Shown: positions 10,401 through 19,453 of the stretch, piece after piece | Numbering within the stretch: the stretch's first letter is position 1 | Layout: every line of letters begins with the position of its first letter | Source: Siccirubricoccus sp. G192 | Lineage (GTDB): Bacteria > Pseudomonadota > Alphaproteobacteria > Acetobacterales > Acetobacteraceae | Direction: 5' to 3' | NCBI RefSeq assembly: GCF_019084075.1 | Contig: NZ_JAHREN010000001.1 | Location: 3,569,501 to 3,633,500, forward strand | Length of the DNA stretch: 64,000 nt | The notes under the pieces: generated by a model | Database searches by the model: none | Seen by the model: the letters and a program-made list of their open reading frames with translations, nothing else | Told to the model about the DNA's origin: nothing | Position numbers and translations under genes: made by a program

Positions 10401-11268
10401 GGCGGGCGAGGTCCGGGTGCAGCAGGCGGAGATCCGGGTGCCGGAGCGCCTGCCGGCGAGCGTGCCAACCCTCACCAACGTGCGGCAGGTCGGCCGCCGG
10501 CCGGGTGCGGCCGCGGCCCCACCACCGCCGCCGCCGGCGGCCGTCACGCCGGCGGCGCCGCCGATCAACCTCGCGGTGCGGGTCCTGGCGCCGGGCCGGG
10601 TGTTCATCCGCGGCCGCGGCATCGATGTGGAGATGGGCGGGGAGGTGACGATCGGCGGCACCGCCGCCGTGCCGGTGCCGCAGGGCCAACTGACGCTCCG
10701 CAGCGGCACGCTGGACGTGCTGGCGCGGCGCCTGACCTTCCAGCGCGGCACCATCGGCTTCGTCTCCGGCACCCTGACGCCGCAACTCGACCTGACGGCG
10801 ACGGCCCAGGCGCGGCAGACCACCATCACGGTCAAGGTCCAGGGCACCCCGGCGGCGCCCGAAGTCACCTTCACCTCCACGCCGGAACTGCCGCAGGACG
10901 AGATCCTGGCGCGGCTGCTGTTCGACCGCGCCACCAGCAACCTCTCGCCCTTCGAGATCGTGCAATTGGCCAGCGCGATCGGGCAGCTCACCGGCATCGG
11001 CGGCGGCACCAGTGCGCTGGACCGGGTGCGAGGCGCGCTCGGTCTCGACCGGCTCGGCATCACCAGCGACACCGCCGGCACCGGTGCGGCGGTGGAGGCG
11101 GGGCGCTATGTGGCGCCGGGGGTCTTCCTCGGCGTCCGCCAGGGTCAGAGCGGGCAGACCGGTGTCGGCGTGCAGGTGGAGATCACGCCGCGCCTCAAGC
11201 TGGAGGGCCAGACGGCCACCGGCCCGGCCGGGGACCGCATCGGCCTCTCCTATGAACTTGAGTATTAG
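7497..11268 (+). CDS. tamB: TamB-type translocation/assembly module protein, interrupted in a C7 run
   Basis: About 1,256 residues once joined. It starts with an inner-membrane anchor (RLRILLPVLAGLLLFALTGLA), followed by long beta-helical repeats, and ends in the DUF490 domain (GTAAVPVPQGQLTLRSGTLD ... RLLFDRATSNLSPFEIVQLA ... SYELEY). The reading frame changes at the C7 run 9322-9328; reading six Cs fuses the two halves seamlessly (NARLDAPRLALAGTEG). The gene directly follows tamA. TamB bridges the periplasm and is implicated in phospholipid transport and outer-membrane protein biogenesis. Its stop codon is the first triplet of the palindromic repeat at 11266. Confidence 0.88.
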
Positions 11269-11370
11269 AGCGTGATCGCTTGAGGTGCTCGCACCGAAAA
11301 GCGTGAATCACGCGACCAGACAAAGGCCTGGAGCATGATGCGTGAACGAAGGTGAACGCATCATGCTCTA
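11266..11370 (+). repeat. 105-bp palindromic intergenic repeat, copy 1
   Basis: A two-hairpin element. The distal half is an almost perfect palindrome (AGCATGATGCGT ... ACGCATCATGCT) and the proximal half contains GCGTGAATCACGC. The reverse complement of the element recurs at 18386-18490 with about three mismatches. It begins exactly at the tamB stop codon, so it may serve as its terminator. Families of this type (REP/RIME-like) are scattered through alphaproteobacterial genomes. Confidence 0.9.
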
Positions 11371-11420
11371 GAATGAACGCCTTTTCATAAATTCGCGGCT
11401 TGGTCGTATCGCCCTCGGTA

Positions 11421-11459
11421 TTGAGGGGATGATAACGCTGCTTATGTTCAGCGGCGTTA
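11421..11459 (+). promoter_or_regulatory. putative marR promoter with palindromic operator
   Basis: An interrupted palindrome TAACGCTGC-N9-GCGGCGTTA occupies 11433-11459, ending 10 bases before the MarR start codon. It overlaps a weak sigma-70-like pair, TTGAGG (11421) and TATGTT (11443), with 16-bp spacing. MarR proteins usually repress their own operon from such a dyad, so autoregulation of marR-emrAB is the natural inference. Confidence 0.5.
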
Positions 11460-11468
11460 GGAGTTGCC

Positions 11469-11924
11469 ATGCCGGACCGCTCGGATACCGATCTGCTCAT
11501 CCTGCTGCATGATGTCGCCCGGCTGGTACGGACGCTGGCCGACCGCCGGGCCCGTGCCCATGGGATGACCCGGGCGCAGTGGATGATCCTGTTCCGGCTG
11601 CGCCGCCGGGACGGCATGACCCAGCGCGAATTGGCGGAGCTTCTGGAGGTCGAGCCGATCACCGTCGGCCGGTTGGTGGACCGGCTGGAGGCCCGCGGCA
11701 TGGTCAAGCGCTGCGCCGACCCGGCCGACCGGCGAGTCTGGCGGCTGCACCTCACCCCCGCCGCCGCACCGGTCCTGGCCGAGATCGACGAGACCCGCCA
11801 CGCCTTCGATGCCGCGGCGACGCGCAACCTGCCCGAGGCCCAGCGCGCTGCTGCCATCGCCGCGCTGCTGACCATGAAATCCAACCTGCTCGCCCTTGGT
11901 GCCCTGCCCGGCGAAGCGGCCTGA
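11469..11924 (+). CDS. MarR family transcriptional regulator
   Basis: 151 residues. Winged-helix core: ARAHGMTRAQWMILFRLRRR, MTQRELAELLEVEPITVGRL (recognition helix) and wing KRCADPADRRVWRLHLTP with the conserved D-x-R-D/R segment. ATG 11469 has TAGGAG upstream. It heads a same-strand operon with a membrane fusion protein and a DHA2 exporter, the standard emrRAB arrangement, so it most likely represses efflux until a phenolic or other lipophilic ligand binds. Confidence 0.92.
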   Translation: MPDRSDTDLLILLHDVARLVRTLADRRARAHGMTRAQWMILFRLRRRDGMTQRELAELLEVEPITVGRLVDRLEARGMVKRCADPADRRVWRLHLTPAAAPVLAEIDETRHAFDAAATRNLPEAQRAAAIAALLTMKSNLLALGALPGEAA

Positions 11925-11940
11925 GAAAGACCACCCCGAG

Positions 11941-13035
11941 ATGCCCGAAGGATCCGTTCGCGTCTTCAAGAACCTGGAGGAGGATGCCTCGGCGCCCGAA
12001 ACCCCGAGGCGCCGCCGCTGGCTGCGCCCGGCGCTGATGCTGGGCGGCATCCTGGCGGTGGCGGTCGGCGCCGGCGTCTTCTGGCTGGAGGGCGGCCGTT
12101 ATGCCGGGACCGATGACGCCTATGTCCAGGCCGACAAGCTGCTGGTGGCCACCGACGTCTCCGGCATCGTGCAGCGGATCGCCGTGCATGAGGGCGACAA
12201 GGTCGAAGCCGGCCAGGTCCTGTTCCAGCTGGACCCCGCCCCGTTCCGCCATGCGCTGGATGGCGCCCGGGCGCAGCTTCGCCAGACCGCGCTCAACCTC
12301 GCCGCCATGCAGGCCGACTACCGGCGCATCCAGCGCGACATCGCGGCACAGGAGGCGGCGGTGCAGCTCGCCCAGGCGCAATACGAGCGTCAGGCGCAAT
12401 TGGTGAGCACCAGCGCCGTCTCCCGCGCCAGCTTCGACCAGGCACGCTTCGGCCTGCAGCAGGCGCAGCAACAGGCGGAATCGCTCCGCGCCCAGGCGCA
12501 GGTGCAACTGGTGAAGCTGGGCGGATCGGCCGAGGCCCCGGTGGAGCAGCACCCGGATTACGTGGAAGCCGAGGCCCGCGTCGCCGAGGCGGAGCGGCAA
12601 CTCGACCACACCACCATCCATGCCCCCTTTGCCGGGATCGTGACGCAGGTGTCCAGCCTGCAGCCGGGCCAGTATCTCGGCGCCGCCACGCCGGCCTTCG
12701 CCCTGGTCTCCAGCGATCATGTCTGGGTCGATGCGCAGCCCAAGGAGACCGACCTGACGCATGTGAAGCCGGGCGATCCGGTGACGGTGACGATCGACAC
12801 CTATCCCGACCGGGTCTGGACCGGGGTGGTGGCGAGCATCAGCCCGGCTTCCGGCTCTACCTTCAGCGTGCTGCCGGCGCAGAATTCCTCGGGCAACTGG
12901 GTGAAGGTGGTGCAGCGCATCCCGCTGCGCGTCCGGGTGGAGCAGCCCGCGGATGCGCCGCAGCTCCGCGCCGGCATGAGCGCGGTGGTGAGCATCGATA
13001 CCGGCCACGTCCGGCACCTCTCGGACATCTTCTGA
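11941..13035 (+). CDS. emrA: HlyD/EmrA family membrane fusion protein of a multidrug efflux system
   Basis: About 364 residues from ATG 11941. There is one inner-membrane helix (PALMLGGILAVAVGAGVFWL, near residues 36-55), then TDDAYVQAD and a biotinyl-lipoyl-like half (ATDVSGIVQRIAVHEGDKVEAGQVLF). A long coiled-coil hairpin and the second lipoyl half (HTTIHAPFAGIVTQV) follow, then a beta-barrel. It links the EmrB transporter downstream to an outer-membrane channel not encoded here. It lies 16 bp after marR and 10 bp before emrB. Confidence 0.92.
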   Translation: MPEGSVRVFKNLEEDASAPETPRRRRWLRPALMLGGILAVAVGAGVFWLEGGRYAGTDDAYVQADKLLVATDVSGIVQRIAVHEGDKVEAGQVLFQLDPAPFRHALDGARAQLRQTALNLAAMQADYRRIQRDIAAQEAAVQLAQAQYERQAQLVSTSAVSRASFDQARFGLQQAQQQAESLRAQAQVQLVKLGGSAEAPVEQHPDYVEAEARVAEAERQLDHTTIHAPFAGIVTQVSSLQPGQYLGAATPAFALVSSDHVWVDAQPKETDLTHVKPGDPVTVTIDTYPDRVWTGVVASISPASGSTFSVLPAQNSSGNWVKVVQRIPLRVRVEQPADAPQLRAGMSAVVSIDTGHVRHLSDIF

Positions 13036-13045
13036 GGAGGGCTGC

Positions 13046-14587
13046 GTGGCAGACCCCCACCATCCGGGCGTGGTCCCGCACCGCGCCCTGATCACCGTCT
13101 GCGCCATGGTGGCGACGCTCATGCAGGCGCTGGACGGCACCATCGCCAATGTCGCCCTGCCCTATATGCAGGGCGGCCTGACGGCCACCGCGGACCAGGT
13201 CACCTGGGTCCTCACCTCCTATATCACCGCGGCCGCCATCATGACGGCGCCGGTTGGCTTCCTGGCGGCGCGGTTCGGGCGGAAGGCCGTGTTCCTCGCC
13301 TCGATCGGCGGCTTCACGCTGGCCTCCCTGCTCTGCGGCGCGGCGCAATCGCTGCCGCAGATGGTGATCTTCCGGCTGATGCAGGGCGCCTTCGGGGCGG
13401 CGCTGGTGCCGCTGTCGCAGGCGACCATGCTCGACATCTATCCGCCGGAGCAGCGCGGCCAGGCCATGGCGATCTGGGGCATGGGCGTGATGGTGGGGCC
13501 GATCCTGGGCCCGACCCTCGGCGGCTGGCTGACCGAATCCTGGAACTGGCGCTGGGTCTTCTACGTCAACCTGCCCTTCGGCCTGCTCGCCTTCCTCGGC
13601 CTGCTCTTCTTCATGCAGCGGGAACAGGCGGATCGCGGGCGGGGCTTCGACTGGCTCGGCTTCGGCGTGCTGTCGCTCGGCATCGGCGCGTTGCAGATCC
13701 TGCTCGACCGCGGCGAGTTGCTGAACTGGTTCGGCTCGACTGAGATCATCGTGGAGGCCGTGCTGGCCGGCCTCGGCATCTATCTCTTCCTCGTCCACAT
13801 GGCGACGGCGGAGCACCCCTTCATCCCGCCACGCATCTTCCGCGACCGGAACTTCGTCAGCGGCCTCGGCGTGATGTTCGCGGTGGGTGCCATCCTGTTT
13901 TCCACCGCGGCGCTCCTGGCGCCCTATCTGCAGACGCTCGGCAACTACCCGGTCTTCACGGCCGGGCTCATCATGGCGCCAAGGGGCCTCGGCACCATGG
14001 CGGCCATGCTGATCGCCGGCCGGCTGGCCACCCGGTTCGACCCGCGCAAGGTCATGCTGTCAGGCATCCTGCTGCTGGCCTGGACCCTTTACGACATGAC
14101 CGGCTGGACGCCGGATGTTTCCATGCGGACGCTGGTGACGACGACGGTGCTGCAGGGCTTCGCCCTGGGTTTCGTCTTCATCCCGCTGAACCTGGTGGCC
14201 TTCGCCACGCTGGACCCCAGGCTGCGCACCGATGGCACGGGGCTGATCAGCCTGCTGCGCAACCTCGGCAGCGCCATCGGCATCTCCGCCATGGCGGCGC
14301 TGCTGACGCGCAACACGCAGGTCGTCCATTCGGAACTGGTGCAGCATGTGAGCCCGCTGAACCGCCTGTTCGAGTGGCCCGCGATCCACCGCTTCTGGGA
14401 CCCGGCGACCCAGCACGGCGCGGCGCTGCTGAATGCGGAAATCACGCGGCAGGCCAGCATCATCGCCTATGTGGACGACTTCAAGCTGCTGATGCTGCTG
14501 GCCCTGGCGATGCTGCTGATGCTGCCGCTGATGCGCCGGCCGCCACGCCTGGCGGCTGCGGGTCCGGCGCATCAGGCAATGGATTGA
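13046..14587 (+). CDS. emrB: DHA2 family MFS multidrug exporter (EmrB/QacA type)
   Basis: 513 residues, GTG start with GGAGG 6-7 bases upstream. Fourteen predicted transmembrane segments; DHA2 motif D1 at LDGTIANVALPYMQ, motif A at GFLAARFGRKAVF and motif C-like GMGVMVGPILGPTLGGWL. This is a proton-driven exporter of hydrophobic compounds, acting with the membrane fusion protein just upstream. The last 16 bases of its ORF are followed closely by the convergent nitronate monooxygenase. Confidence 0.93.
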   Translation: MADPHHPGVVPHRALITVCAMVATLMQALDGTIANVALPYMQGGLTATADQVTWVLTSYITAAAIMTAPVGFLAARFGRKAVFLASIGGFTLASLLCGAAQSLPQMVIFRLMQGAFGAALVPLSQATMLDIYPPEQRGQAMAIWGMGVMVGPILGPTLGGWLTESWNWRWVFYVNLPFGLLAFLGLLFFMQREQADRGRGFDWLGFGVLSLGIGALQILLDRGELLNWFGSTEIIVEAVLAGLGIYLFLVHMATAEHPFIPPRIFRDRNFVSGLGVMFAVGAILFSTAALLAPYLQTLGNYPVFTAGLIMAPRGLGTMAAMLIAGRLATRFDPRKVMLSGILLLAWTLYDMTGWTPDVSMRTLVTTTVLQGFALGFVFIPLNLVAFATLDPRLRTDGTGLISLLRNLGSAIGISAMAALLTRNTQVVHSELVQHVSPLNRLFEWPAIHRFWDPATQHGAALLNAEITRQASIIAYVDDFKLLMLLALAMLLMLPLMRRPPRLAAAGPAHQAMD

Positions 14588-14651
14588 CGGGGGGACCAGG
14601 CCCTCCCCGTTCCCGTAAGGCCGGGGTAGAGCGATACCCCGGCTCCTTGTC

Positions 14652-15663
14652 CTATTCGGCCGCGGCTTCGAGCAGCTTTTCCCAGGCCGGGTTCAGCAGC
14701 GCATTGCCGGCGCCGAGGCGCGCCCGTGCCGCGTGGTATTCGCGCCGGTAGCGGGCAACCAGGTCGCGCGCCGGCACCACTTCCTTCACCACGCCGATGC
14801 CGTGGCCGGAGCCCCAGATATCCTTCCAGCGCCGCTTGCTGCGGTCGGTGCCGAAACTCATCTGCGAGCCCCCCCTCAGTCGGCAGGTTGTCGGGGTCGA
14901 GGCCGGCGCGCTTCAGCGTGGGCTTCAGGTAGTTGCCATGCACGCCGCTGATGAGGTTGGTGTAGATGATGTCCTGGGCGCTGCAATCGACGATCATCTG
15001 CTTGTGCTCTTCGATCGCCCGCGCCTCGTGCGTGGCGATGAAGGCGCTGCCGATATAGGCGAAATCCGCGCCCATCGCCTCGGCCGCCAGGATCGAGTTG
15101 CCGCCCGCGATGGAGCCGGAGAGCGCGATCGGCCCATCGAACCAGGCGCGGGTCTCCTGCATCAGGGCGAAGGGGGAGATGGCACCGGCATGGCCGCCGG
15201 CGCCGGCCGCCACCAGGATCAGCCCGTCCGCGCCCTTCTCCACGGCCTTGTGCGCGAAGGTCTGGTTGATGACGTCGTGCAGCACGTATCCGCCATAGCC
15301 GTGCACCGCCTGGCATACCTCCGGCCGCGCGCCGAGCGAGGTGATGATGATCGGCACCTTGTGCTTCACGCAGACCGCCAGGTCCTGCTCCAGCCGGTCG
15401 TTGGATTTGTGGACGATGAGGTTGATCGCGAAGGGCGCCGCCGGCCGGTCCGGGTGCTGCGCATCGTGCTTCGCCAGCCGCTCCTGGATCTCGAGCACCC
15501 ATTCCTCGAACTGCTCGGCCGGGCGGGCATTGAGCGAGGGCATGGAGCCGATGATGCCGGAGGTGCATTGCGCCACGACCAGATCGGGCACCGAGATGAT
15601 GAAGAGCGGCGAGCCGATCGCCGGCAGCGACAGCCGACCTTTTAATGAGGCAAGCAGGGACAT
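14652..15663 (-). CDS. nitronate monooxygenase (NPD family), interrupted in a G/C run
   Basis: About 337 residues when joined. The start MSLLASLKGRLSLP is the usual NPD N-terminus, with FMN-binding TIM-barrel motifs VAAGAGGHAGAISPF and ALSGSIAGGNSILAAEAMGA. The frame breaks at the C7 run 14869-14875; dropping one base continues into MSFGTDRSKRRWKDIWGSGHG and ends EKLLEAAAE at 14652. These FMN enzymes oxidise alkyl nitronates such as propionate-3-nitronate; many paralogues act on unknown substrates. Same strand as the enoyl-CoA hydratase 24 bp upstream, probably one operon. Confidence 0.85.
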
Positions 15664-15687
15664 GGCACGGTTTCCTGTGTTCCGTAA

Positions 15688-16434
15688 TCAGGCTTTGGGT
15701 TTCAGCACGCCGGCCATGATGGCCTGGGTTTCGGGCGAGGCAAGCTGGCGGGCGAAGATCACCCGCTCCTCCTCCATCCGCGCCAGCAGCGCCGGGCGGT
15801 CCCGGCGCAGCAACGATTTCGTCAGGCGCAACGCCTCCGCCGGCTTGCGCGCCAGCGCGGCGGCGGTGGCCGTGGCATTGGGCAGCAATTCGGGCAGCGG
15901 CACCAGGCGGTTCACCAGGCCGATCTCCTTGGCTGTCGCGGCATCGAAGAACTCGCCGAGCAGCATCAGCTCCGAGGCGCGGTGGTGGCCGGCCAGCCAG
16001 GGCAGCAGCAGCGAGGAGCCAAGCTCCGGCACCACGCCGAGATCGACGAAGGGCAGGCGGAAGCGGGCCTCCGGCGCGGCATAGATGATGTCCGCATGCA
16101 TCAGCATGGTGCAGCCGATGCCGATGGCGAGGCCGGGCACCGCGGCCACCACCGGCTTCTCGAAATTCGCCAGGCCGAAATAGAAGCGCTTGCTCGGCGG
16201 CGGGCCATCGTCGGCAGGCCGGTTGCGGAATTCGCCGATGTCGTTGCCGGCGCAGAATACATCGCCGCTGCCGGTCAGCAGCAGGCAGCGTACCGCATCC
16301 TCCCGCGCGGCCATCTCGACCGCATCGGCGAGCCCGGCATACATGGCGCGGGTAAGGCTGTTCTTCTTCTCCGCCCGGTCGATCGTCACGGTGCAGACAC
16401 CCTCCGCGACAGCGACGCGGATATGCTCGGACAT
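15688..16434 (-). CDS. enoyl-CoA hydratase/isomerase (crotonase) family protein
   Basis: 248 residues. Crotonase motifs: NSLTRAMYAGLADAVE, the oxyanion-hole segment LTGSGDVFCAGNDIGEF, the second oxyanion glycine AVPGLAIGIGCTMLMHADI, and FRLPFVDLGVVPELGSSLLLP containing an acidic residue at the usual catalytic position. Hydratase versus isomerase or non-hydratase function cannot be decided. It is the first gene of a two-gene minus-strand unit with the nitronate monooxygenase, suggesting fatty or nitro-acid catabolism (inference). Confidence 0.9.
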   Translation of the reverse strand: MSEHIRVAVAEGVCTVTIDRAEKKNSLTRAMYAGLADAVEMAAREDAVRCLLLTGSGDVFCAGNDIGEFRNRPADDGPPPSKRFYFGLANFEKPVVAAVPGLAIGIGCTMLMHADIIYAAPEARFRLPFVDLGVVPELGSSLLLPWLAGHHRASELMLLGEFFDAATAKEIGLVNRLVPLPELLPNATATAAALARKPAEALRLTKSLLRRDRPALLARMEEERVIFARQLASPETQAIMAGVLKPKA

Positions 16435-16565
16435 GGTCTTTCTCCTGGGGCGCCAACTGGGGGCGGTTGCCGGCCATAGCAGGATGCGGCCCGCCCGGCG
16501 TCAAGCCGCCGCTTCCCCGCCCCGCTCCGGCGTGCCAGCCTGGGCGGAAATACCGGGAGGATGGA

Positions 16566-17541
16566 ATGACAGGCTACAGTCTCGGGCGGCGGCCCCTGCT
16601 CGGGTTTGGCGCAGCCCTCGGCCTGGCGGCGCCGGCCCTGGCGCAGCCGGCGGCGAGCAGCCGGCCGGTCACGCTGGTGGTGCCCTTCCCGCCCGGCGGC
16701 TCCACCGATGTCATGGCGCGGCTGCTGGCGGAGCGGATGGCGCCCATGCTCGGCCAGCCGGTGCTGGTCGAGAACCGGCCGGGCGGCGCCACCGTGGTGG
16801 GCGCCGAATATGTCGCCCGCGCGGCGCCGGATGGCCATACGGCGCTGGTGAATTCAGGCACCACCCTCACACTGAACCCGCTGCTGATGCGGAACCTGCC
16901 CTACAAGCCCGAGGATTTCGCGGCCGCCTCGCTGCTCTCCGTCCTGCCCTTCGCCTTCCTGGTGCAGAACCGACTGCCGGCGACGGTCCCGGGAATTCGT
17001 GGCGTTGGCCAAGGCGCGGCCGGGGCAACTCAATTACGGCACCAACGGTCCCTCCAGCTTCAACAACATCGCCGCGGTGCTGGTGGCGGATGCGCTCGGC
17101 ATCCGCATGCAGGACGTGACCTATCGCGGCGACGCCGCCCAGCTCAACGACTTCCTCGCCGGCACGCTGGACCTGCTGGTGGTGGGCGGCGCCAGCGCCA
17201 TCCAGCCGCACCGCAACGGGCAGGGCCGCATCATCGGCTGGACCGGCGAGCGGCGCATGCCCTTCATGCCTGATATCCCGACCTTCACCGAATTCGCGCC
17301 CGGCACGGTGGCGCAGACCTATTTCGGCCTGGTGGTGCCGGTCCGCACGCCGCGCGCTGCGGTGGAGCGCCTGTCGCAGGCGGCTGCCCAGGCGCTGCGG
17401 GAGGACGGCCTGCGCGAACGCCTGCTGGCCGAGGGGCAATTCGCGGCAGGCTCCACGCCGGAGGAAGCCGAGGCCTTCCTGCGGCAGGAGGCCGACCGCT
17501 GGCGCCCGGTGCTGCAGCGGATGAACCTGCAGCTTGGCTGA
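16566..17541 (+). CDS. Bug-family tripartite tricarboxylate transporter receptor, interrupted by a +1 frameshift
   Basis: About 325 residues when joined. It has a Tat-like signal (SLGRRPLLGFGAALGLAAPALAQ) and Bug motifs: LVVPFPPGGSTDVMARLLAERM, ENRPGGATVVGAEYVARA, YGTNGPSSFNN and DVTYRGDAAQLNDFLAGTLD. The register is lost at 16991-16993, where GGGAATTCGTG needs one fewer G (PATVPEFVALAKARPG). Bug proteins bind carboxylates in the periplasm for TctAB-type permeases; none is encoded nearby. GGGAGG lies 5 bases before ATG 16566. Confidence 0.87.
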
Positions 17542-17620
17542 CAGGCAACACGCCGCCAGCCGAGCCTTCCCTGGTGCCGGGCGCCCCGGGCCTTTGCTTC
17601 CGAGGCGCCGCGCCCATTCC

Positions 17621-18025
17621 TCAGCGGTCGTAGACCACGTTGTACATGCCGCCACCCTGCTGCACGAGCCGCGGCCTGCCGCCGCTGCCGAGCGGCATGG
17701 CGGCGGACATGCGCGTGTCGTAGACCACTTCGAGCATGCCGTTCACATTCTCCAGGCGTACCACGCGCTGCGACTGCGGCGAGCCGGGCGGCATGGCATA
17801 GACCACGTCGATGCCGCCGCCGCCCTGGCTGATCATGACATTGCGGATCGAGGCGCCCTGCGGCAGCGCCGCGACCGGCATGCGCTGGCCCGGCTGCATG
17901 GCGGCCATCGGCGCTGGCGCGGCGGCCATCGGTGCCGGTGCGGCCGCCTGTGGCGGTGCGGCATCGGTGGTGGTGCAGGCGGCGCCGGTGACGAGGACGG
18001 AAGCGAGGATCAGGTTGCGAAGCAT
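17621..18025 (-). CDS. small secreted Ala/Pro-rich lipoprotein-like protein
   Basis: 134 residues. Signal sequence MLRNLILASVLVTGAAC, resembling a lipobox although position -3 is Gly rather than Leu. A low-complexity linker follows (repeats of APAPMAA), then a C-terminal region with two similar segments ending VVYD (GMLEVVYDTR and GMYNVVYDR) and a third (GGIDVVYAMP). These look like a small three-fold repeat. No family is recognised. It probably sits in the periplasm or on the inner leaflet of the outer membrane. Confidence 0.7.
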   Translation of the reverse strand: MLRNLILASVLVTGAACTTTDAAPPQAAAPAPMAAAPAPMAAMQPGQRMPVAALPQGASIRNVMISQGGGGIDVVYAMPPGSPQSQRVVRLENVNGMLEVVYDTRMSAAMPLGSGGRPRLVQQGGGMYNVVYDR

Positions 18026-18066
18026 GCGGCCCTCCCAGGGACTATGTTCCGGTCTTCGGATCAGGC

Positions 18067-18333
18067 GTGGCCGCGGTTACGCTGCGTCCGGTGCCCGGCC
18101 CGGGCCGGACGCGCATCGGCCGGCCGCAGAATGACAGGGTGGCGGCGCAAGCACCCGGAAGGATGGTTGCCTCTCCGCAAAAGGTGATATCGGCCCGCTG
18201 CCGGCCGCAACCCACCGGAGCCCGGAAGGTATGGCGGCTTGACGCCACTGGCCGCCGCACCTGCCTCCACTCCGGAATCGAGTTGGAGCGCTGGGCCGGG
18301 GTGATCCGCCAGGCCGGCATCCCGGCCGGCTGA
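18067..18333 (+). CDS. hypothetical small protein (weak call)
   Basis: An 88-residue frame with GTG start, fairly GC-rich third positions, and a C-terminal segment (VWRLDATGRRTCLHSGIELERWAGVIRQAG) that looks protein-like. There is no ribosome binding site and no recognisable domain. It lies between the lipoprotein gene and the second palindromic repeat. It could be non-coding; the opposite strand is also open here. Confidence 0.25.
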   Translation: MAAVTLRPVPGPGRTRIGRPQNDRVAAQAPGRMVASPQKVISARCRPQPTGARKVWRLDATGRRTCLHSGIELERWAGVIRQAGIPAG

Positions 18334-18385
18334 TGGGCCGCTCCGCAGCGCGGAACGCAGCCGAACCGGGCCGCCGCATTCGCGC

Positions 18386-18490
18386 TGGAGCATGATGCGT
18401 TCACCTTCGTTCACGCATCATGCTCCAGGCCTTTGTTTGATCGCGTGATTCACGCTTTTCGGTGCGAGCACCTCAAGCGATCACGCTCTA
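18386..18490 (-). repeat. 105-bp palindromic intergenic repeat, copy 2 (inverted relative to copy 1)
   Basis: Reverse complement of 11266-11370 with about three differences, including GATCAAAC for GACCAGAC. It has the same two-hairpin structure (AGCATGATGCGT palindrome and GCGTGATTCACGC). It ends 31 bases before the PfkB kinase gene. With copy 1 it brackets 7 kb as an inverted pair. Confidence 0.9.
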
Positions 18491-18521
18491 GGATGCGGAA
18501 CCACCGGGCCGGGACCACCGC

Positions 18522-19451
18522 ATGCGAGAACGCATCGTCACCCTGACATTGAACCCCACCGTTGACATCGCCTCCAATGCCGAGGCGGTGCAGCCGGTGC
18601 GCAAGACCCGCACGCGGGACGAGAGCTTCGATTCCGGCGGCGGCGGGGTGAATGTCTCCCGCGTGCTGCGCGAGCTGGGTGGCGAGACGCTGGCGGTGAT
18701 CCTGGCCGGCGGCGTCAGCGGCCGGCTGCTGGAGGAATTGCTGGATGAAGGCGGCGTGCCGCGCCATTCGGTCCCGATCGCCAGCCGCACCCGCATCAGC
18801 CATACCGTCTACGATCTCTCGGCCCGGCTCGAATACCGCTTCGTCCCCGAAGGCCCAGTGCTCGCCGAGACCGAATGGCAGGCAGCGCTGGACGCGCTGG
18901 AGACAGTGCCGGGCGGCTGGCTGGTCGCCAGCGGCAGCCTGCCGCGGGGCGTACCGGATGACCTCTATGCCCGCGCCGCCGGCATTGCCGCCCGGCGCGG
19001 CCAGCGCTTCGTGCTCGATACCTCCGGCTCGGCACTGCGGGCGGCGCTCGGGCAGGGCCTTGCGCTCATCAAGCCGAGCCGCGGCGAATTCGAATCCCTG
19101 ATCGCCCGGAAGCTGCCCTCCACGGCGGCGCAGGAGGAAGCGGCGCTCGACCTGGTGCGGCAGGGCGCGGCGGAGCTGGTGGCGGTCACGCTCGGCCATG
19201 AGGGGGCGCTGCTGGCCGAGCCCGGCGGTGTGCTGCGGCTGCCGGCGCTGGACGTGCCGGTGCTGGGCGCAGTCGGCGCCGGGGACAGTTTCCTCGCCGC
19301 CATGGTGCTGATGCTCTCCCGCGGCGAGAGCCCGCGCGAGGCCTTCGCCTGGGGCATGGCGGCAGGCGCCGCGGCGGTGATGCGGCCCGGCACGGCGCAT
19401 CCGCGGCGGGCGGATGTGGAGGCGCTGCGGCGCCGGATCGGCGTGGTCTGA
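18522..19451 (+). CDS. 1-phosphofructokinase/PfkB family hexose kinase
   Basis: 309 residues, the typical length. PfkB signatures: N-terminal TLTLNPTVDIASNAE, GGGGVNVSRVLRELGG (substrate-binding glycines) and C-terminal GAVGAGDSFLAAMVLML with the catalytic Asp in GAGDS. Opening NPTVD and the DxSGSALR, KPSRGEFE segments match the LacC/FruK/PfkB-II branch, which phosphorylates fructose-6-P, fructose-1-P or tagatose-6-P. No PTS or sugar transporter adjoins it, so a PfkB-type glycolytic isozyme is a fair guess. Convergent with the thioesterase. Confidence 0.9.
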   Translation: MRERIVTLTLNPTVDIASNAEAVQPVRKTRTRDESFDSGGGGVNVSRVLRELGGETLAVILAGGVSGRLLEELLDEGGVPRHSVPIASRTRISHTVYDLSARLEYRFVPEGPVLAETEWQAALDALETVPGGWLVASGSLPRGVPDDLYARAAGIAARRGQRFVLDTSGSALRAALGQGLALIKPSRGEFESLIARKLPSTAAQEEAALDLVRQGAAELVAVTLGHEGALLAEPGGVLRLPALDVPVLGAVGAGDSFLAAMVLMLSRGESPREAFAWGMAAGAAAVMRPGTAHPRRADVEALRRRIGVV

Positions 19452-19453
19452 GG

